Positions 60,347 through 64,000 of a DNA stretch of 64,000 nt are shown piece after piece. Position 1 is the stretch's first letter. Each line of letters starts with the position of its first letter. The notes beneath the pieces were generated by a model that was not told the DNA's origin, did not search any database, and saw only the letters and a program-made list of their open reading frames with translations. The position numbers were made by a program, and so were the translations under genes. Source of the stretch: Kribbella monticola (GTDB taxonomy: Bacteria > Actinomycetota > Actinomycetes > Propionibacteriales > Kribbellaceae); the NCBI RefSeq assembly GCF_003261635.1, contig NZ_QFXK01000027.1, positions 547,955-611,954 of the forward strand. The letters are read 5' to 3'.

Positions 60347-61888
60347 TCAGGGTGCCTTCACGGTGAAGCGGGAACGCTCCAGCAGCGCGTCGATGCGTTT
60401 GCGGTCCGGCATCGAATTCGAGAGTGGGAAGTCGGCGGTCGCGCACGACATCGCCGCCGCGGCCCAGAAGGCGGCGTGTTCGGAGAACTTCTTGTCATTG
60501 TCGATGAGCTTCGCGGCCAGCGCGGCACAGAAGGCGTCCCGGGCTGCCGAGGACTCTTTGTAGATCGACGGGAAATGCGGAACGCTCAGCGTCTCGTGCG
60601 TCGTTTGCGAGTAGATGGTGCATCCGCCGTTGACGAGCAGGCACAGGTTCTCCACGCCGTGGGCGAGCATGTTGCGCGCAACCGGGTCGGGATCGAACCG
60701 TTCCTGCCCGCCCGGCGCGTAGCGGCCGAGCTCCCAGGGGTGAGCGACCAGATAGTCGATCTGGGCCAGCGAATGTTGGGAGATGCCCTGGTCCGGATAA
60801 GGCTGGCCGGGGGTGACGATCACCAGCGGCCGGTCGGCATCCTCGCCGTGCACCACGGCGAGCGTGTGCTGCACCGTCTCGCGGGGGATCTCGAAGGTCA
60901 CCAGGACGGCGTCGCAGTTGACCAGCTGCTCTGTGCGCTGGTCGATGTCCCGGACGTCGAGGTGGACTTCCATCTGGTTGCGCCAGTTCAGCGCGATGCT
61001 GTCGCCGAGCTCCAGCTCGATCACGCCGGTGAAGGGCGTGCGGGCGTCGTCGACGACCTTGATCATTGACGTGTCGACCCCCTCGTCGCGCAGGTGATGA
61101 ATGATCTCCTGGCCGAATCGGTCATGGGCGACCGCAGCGATCAGCGACACGTCCAGCCCGAGGCGCGCCGCGGCGACCGCCTGCGTCAGCCCTTTGCCAC
61201 CGGGGGACAGGTCGAAGCCGTAGGCCTCGCTGGAGGTCTCCCGGGCCGGCAGGCTCTTGCTCCGGAAGGTTGCGTCCATGCACGCGCCGCCGACGACGAT
61301 GACTTTGCCCTTGGGGAGCTGTGAGTCGCCCGGCGCGGTGCTGTCGCTCATCGTGGGGCTGACGACGCTCTTGGAGCCCGCCGAATAGAGCTCGCGCCGG
61401 ATCAACTGGCGCGCCAACTCACGCAGTACGTCTCGTTCTGTCGTACCGCGAAGGGCGCGGTCGCTGGGCGGGTCAGAGGGTGGACAACCCATCGACTCGT
61501 GCAAGCGGCGCCAATTGTCGAGCAGTGCTTTGCGTCGGCGGCCGACAGCGCTGGACGTGAGGGACTGGATCACCCGGCTGTCGACTTTGTGCTGCTTGTG
61601 CACCTCGGTGAACAGGCCGAGGGCGAGAATCGCGTCGGCGACGATCTGATCTGTTCCACTCATCGTCCGCACACACTGGCCGACCACCTCCAGCGCCGCG
61701 TCGGGCAGATCGAGGTTGTGGACCGTCGCATACCTGCGGGTCGCGGACAGTTCCAGGAACGGCGCGGACACGTCGCTCTTGCTGTCCCGCAGCCGGGCCA
61801 GGGTCAACCCGTCGCGAGCCCGCATCTTCTCCAGCGCATTGAGCAGCACGCGGGCGTCATCCGAATTCAATTCACTGACTGCTGCCAT
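60347..61888 (-). CDS. PfkB-family sugar kinase with N-terminal helical domain
   Basis: 513 residues. Residues 1-180 form a helical domain of unknown family (LLNALEKMRARDGLTLARLRDS, DLPDAALEVVGQCVRTMSGTDQIVADAILALGLF, SSAVGRRRKALLDNWRRLHESMG). Residues 190-513 are a ribokinase fold: KVIVVGGACMDATFRS, FDLSPGGKGLTQAVAAARLG and, at the catalytic site, ESSAARDAFCAAL where most relatives have GAGD; the Asp is kept but the anion-hole glycines are replaced. Either a kinase with altered activity or a nucleoside/sugar-binding regulator. Confidence 0.8.
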   Translation of the reverse strand: MAAVSELNSDDARVLLNALEKMRARDGLTLARLRDSKSDVSAPFLELSATRRYATVHNLDLPDAALEVVGQCVRTMSGTDQIVADAILALGLFTEVHKQHKVDSRVIQSLTSSAVGRRRKALLDNWRRLHESMGCPPSDPPSDRALRGTTERDVLRELARQLIRRELYSAGSKSVVSPTMSDSTAPGDSQLPKGKVIVVGGACMDATFRSKSLPARETSSEAYGFDLSPGGKGLTQAVAAARLGLDVSLIAAVAHDRFGQEIIHHLRDEGVDTSMIKVVDDARTPFTGVIELELGDSIALNWRNQMEVHLDVRDIDQRTEQLVNCDAVLVTFEIPRETVQHTLAVVHGEDADRPLVIVTPGQPYPDQGISQHSLAQIDYLVAHPWELGRYAPGGQERFDPDPVARNMLAHGVENLCLLVNGGCTIYSQTTHETLSVPHFPSIYKESSAARDAFCAALAAKLIDNDKKFSEHAAFWAAAAMSCATADFPLSNSMPDRKRIDALLERSRFTVKAP

Positions 61889-61990
61889 TCGCCCCCCTGG
61901 TACACGACTCCGGGAAAGCCCAGTATGCGGTCAACCAAGGGCCAGCAAAAGGATTTCCGCCGGCGACCTGGAACAACCGTTTGATGCGGG

Positions 61991-64000
61991 TCAGCGGAGG
62001 GCGGAGATCCAGTGGGCTGCTTGTTTGGCGTTTTGGAGGCGGCGTTCGTAGGTGGCTCCTAGGGTTAGGAGGATGGCGCCGGCGGTGGCCAGGGTGATCC
62101 AGCGGGGGATGAGGGGGGCCACCTCGATGAGTTGCCAGAGGGCGATCTTGGTGAGGACGGCGGCGCCGGTGACGAAGGGGGCCTGGAGGCTGAAGCGGGT
62201 GCCGATGGTGATGATGGTGACCGCGGCGGCTACGACGAAGGTGGTGCGGAGGAAGTCATGGTTGCTGCTGGCAACTAATGCGGAGGGGACCAGGCCGAGG
62301 AGGAGGCCGGGGCCTAGGTAGACCCAGCTTGGCTGGTTGCTCCAGCGGAGGAGGCCCAGGGCGAGCATGACGGCTGCGGGTGGGAGGGTGAACCATTCGA
62401 GGGTGGTGGCGCCGGCGCCGAGGACGAAGGCGGTGTTGGCGATGACGAGCAGCGTGCCGGCCGCGAAGAGGGCGTCGCGGCGTTGGGGCTGCATTCCGTA
62501 CGCCACCAGGGGTGCGGCTGCGATTGTCAGTACTACGCCGGTGCCGGTGTCGGGGGAGACGTCGAGGATTACGAGTTCGCCGAGGCTTACAGCGAAGATC
62601 GCGGAGAGCGTGAGAGCGGATTCGTGGAGTTCGCCGACAGAGACGCAGGCGAAGCCGATCAGGACGGCGCCGACGACGGAGAGCGCGACCGCGCCGGTCC
62701 AGGTGCTGAAGAAGCCGTCCTTCGTGACGAACAGGATCCCGAGTTGCGCGGCGGAGGCGGCGATCCAGACGGCGGCGGTCAACGTCGTGCGCTTGCGCCA
62801 AGCGGCTATGAGGGCCAGTCCTGCGATGAGCGCGGAGATCAGCCCGAGTTGGAGCAGGTCGGCGAGGAGTGAACACAGCACGAGGTCGACCGAGGCGACG
62901 ATCACCGCGGCGATTCGCAGTACGAAGGTGACGAGACCTGTACGGCGGCTGCGCAGGATCACCGCGAGACCAAGCGCTGCTGCGGCGCCCGTGGTTACCC
63001 AGCGGTCGACGATCGGGAGTTGGGGCAGGAAGACCGCGATGGTGAAGGCGGCGAACGCAGTACCGATGAACTCGGCGGTGTTGGGCGCGAGAACGGTAGA
63101 GAGCGCTGTCTTGCGGGGCAGAACCGTTCCCAGCAAGGCCGCGAGGCAGACGACGATGGTGGTCGCGAGGACGGGCCAGAAGGCAGTTGGGGAGCCGGCG
63201 AAGGCGTCAGAGGTGTAGTCGGCCCAGGTGGGCGAGTGGGTTGAAAGAAGTCCGAAGAGGACGCGCGTAGTGCCGACCAGCAGGACGATCGACAAGAAGA
63301 GCGCCCCGCAGAGACCGCCGGTGATTTGGAGGAGACGGGTGCTCCGGTTGGTCCACAGGACGGTGACGGCGACCTGGAGGACGATGACGAAGAGGTACAG
63401 GGGAAGGCTCACGTGATGGATCAGGAGGAGCGTCAGGGGGAGTTGGCCTGCGATGACCGCCGTGAGACCGAAAGTCTTGACCGTCGGGGCGATCCGCGTC
63501 ATCAGCAGGTTGATCGCGGCGACTCCGGCGAACGCGATCCCGGCGTACGAGAGTCCGCTGATCGCGCTCTCCGGGACCAGGCCGAGTTCGCGGGCGCCGA
63601 ACAGGTCGACGATCAGGAGGCCGCCGCCGAGGATGGCGAGGGCTTCCGCTGTGCCGGCGAGCTTCTTGCGGCTGGCGGGTACCGCGCCGGCGAGGGCCAG
63701 CGCGGCGAGGGTCGCCATGATCGAGGCCTGCACGGGGACGGACAGGCTGTCCCAGGTGACGGCGAGGAACGTGACGCCGGCGGCCAGCAGGAGCAGGACG
63801 CCGAGGCCGAGCAGGGTTGCCTGGGGGCTCAACCGTCGACGTGGGCGGGGCCGGCGTTGTGGGGGCAAGGGTGGCGGACCGGCTGGTGGAGGTGTGATCG
63901 GGCCGAGGTTGCGCCCCGGAAGAACCGGGCCGGGGGCAACAGGTGCGGGAGTAGGGAGGGCGGAAGCAACGGGGGCGGAAGCAACGGGGGCGGGGGCAAC
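61991..64000 (-). CDS. Large polytopic membrane protein (SCO7613-C-like), N-terminus cut by window
   Basis: Open to the window edge. The visible 669 residues start with a Pro/Ala-rich repeat (VAPAPVASAPVASA-type), then a basic stretch (RRPRPRRR) and about 20 hydrophobic segments from LLGLGVLLLLAAGVTFLAV to WITLATAGAILLTLGATYERRL. The AWAxVxWDSL-type start of the membrane part fits the SCO7613 C-terminal domain family, of unknown role. A TTG at 63868 is not a convincing start because the frame continues upstream. Stop at 61991. Confidence 0.75.
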   Translation of the reverse strand, partial: VAPAPVASAPVASALPTPAPVAPGPVLPGRNLGPITPPPAGPPPLPPQRRPRPRRRLSPQATLLGLGVLLLLAAGVTFLAVTWDSLSVPVQASIMATLAALALAGAVPASRKKLAGTAEALAILGGGLLIVDLFGARELGLVPESAISGLSYAGIAFAGVAAINLLMTRIAPTVKTFGLTAVIAGQLPLTLLLIHHVSLPLYLFVIVLQVAVTVLWTNRSTRLLQITGGLCGALFLSIVLLVGTTRVLFGLLSTHSPTWADYTSDAFAGSPTAFWPVLATTIVVCLAALLGTVLPRKTALSTVLAPNTAEFIGTAFAAFTIAVFLPQLPIVDRWVTTGAAAALGLAVILRSRRTGLVTFVLRIAAVIVASVDLVLCSLLADLLQLGLISALIAGLALIAAWRKRTTLTAAVWIAASAAQLGILFVTKDGFFSTWTGAVALSVVGAVLIGFACVSVGELHESALTLSAIFAVSLGELVILDVSPDTGTGVVLTIAAAPLVAYGMQPQRRDALFAAGTLLVIANTAFVLGAGATTLEWFTLPPAAVMLALGLLRWSNQPSWVYLGPGLLLGLVPSALVASSNHDFLRTTFVVAAAVTIITIGTRFSLQAPFVTGAAVLTKIALWQLIEVAPLIPRWITLATAGAILLTLGATYERRLQNAKQAAHWISALR

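Noticed and set aside
1..64000. tRNA, rRNA, insertion sequences, prophage or plasmid origin
   Set aside because: None recognised by eye: no transposase motifs, no cloverleaf-like CCA-ending sequence and no integrase; a tRNA search would be needed to exclude them formally.

Overview
The window is one contiguous, gene-dense chromosomal stretch from a high-GC actinobacterium. Three things point there. The block at about 40.1-49.4 kb (CDP-alcohol phosphatidyltransferase, DUF881, small basic protein, DUF881, gcvH, GarA-type FHA protein, MerR/FtsR, DUF151, MerR, glycine riboswitch, gcvP) has the same order as the Rv1822-Rv1832 region of Mycobacterium. There is an actinobacterial ImuA'/ImuB/DnaE2 mutasome with actinobacterial SOS boxes. 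F420-type enzymes and many GTG starts with 4-bp GTGA/ATGA overlaps are present. My best guess is Kribbella or a close relative, from style only.

Layout. 1-7.4 kb: an ABC exporter with a LolA-like protein, an rRNA methyltransferase, a divergent azoreductase/MarR pair and a NarL-type two-component system. 7.7-18.9 kb: a large catabolic locus. One operon of eleven genes encodes an NMT1-type ABC importer, Ldh2-type dehydrogenase, RidA, FAH-family enzyme, GntR, SDR, FAD aromatic hydroxylase, cupin and ACMSD-like amidohydrolase. A quinone-oxidoreductase-like gene and a second, paralogous GntR gene follow. Two promoters carry the same TGAT-N5-ATCA dyad. I cannot name the substrate; this is the best candidate for an undescribed pathway.

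19-35.8 kb: mixed housekeeping and accessory genes (TetR with twin operators and an aldo/keto reductase, F420-type oxidoreductases, epoxide hydrolase, MarR/SMP-30 pair, resistance-like transferases). The SOS mutasome is split into imuA'-imuB (22.5-25.1 kb) and dnaE2 (28.0-31.6 kb), and both parts have the identical LexA box. 35.85-36.25 kb is an array of 54-bp tandem repeats. 36.3-39.6 kb holds two unusual ECF sigma factors, one with its YCII partner.

40.1-50.7 kb is the conserved cell-envelope/glycine-cleavage block. 50.7-57.4 kb is an iron-box-controlled NIS siderophore operon in the gene order of rhbB-F (decarboxylase, NIS synthetase, acetyltransferase, N-hydroxylase, NIS synthetase). It predicts a citrate bis-hydroxamate of the arthrobactin/schizokinen type. 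57.4-64 kb holds an amidase, a small membrane protein, a Mom/DUF4338-like GNAT-fold protein converging on a PfkB kinase with an extra N-terminal domain, and a large polytopic membrane protein cut by the window edge. No tRNA, rRNA, CRISPR array or insertion sequence was recognised.
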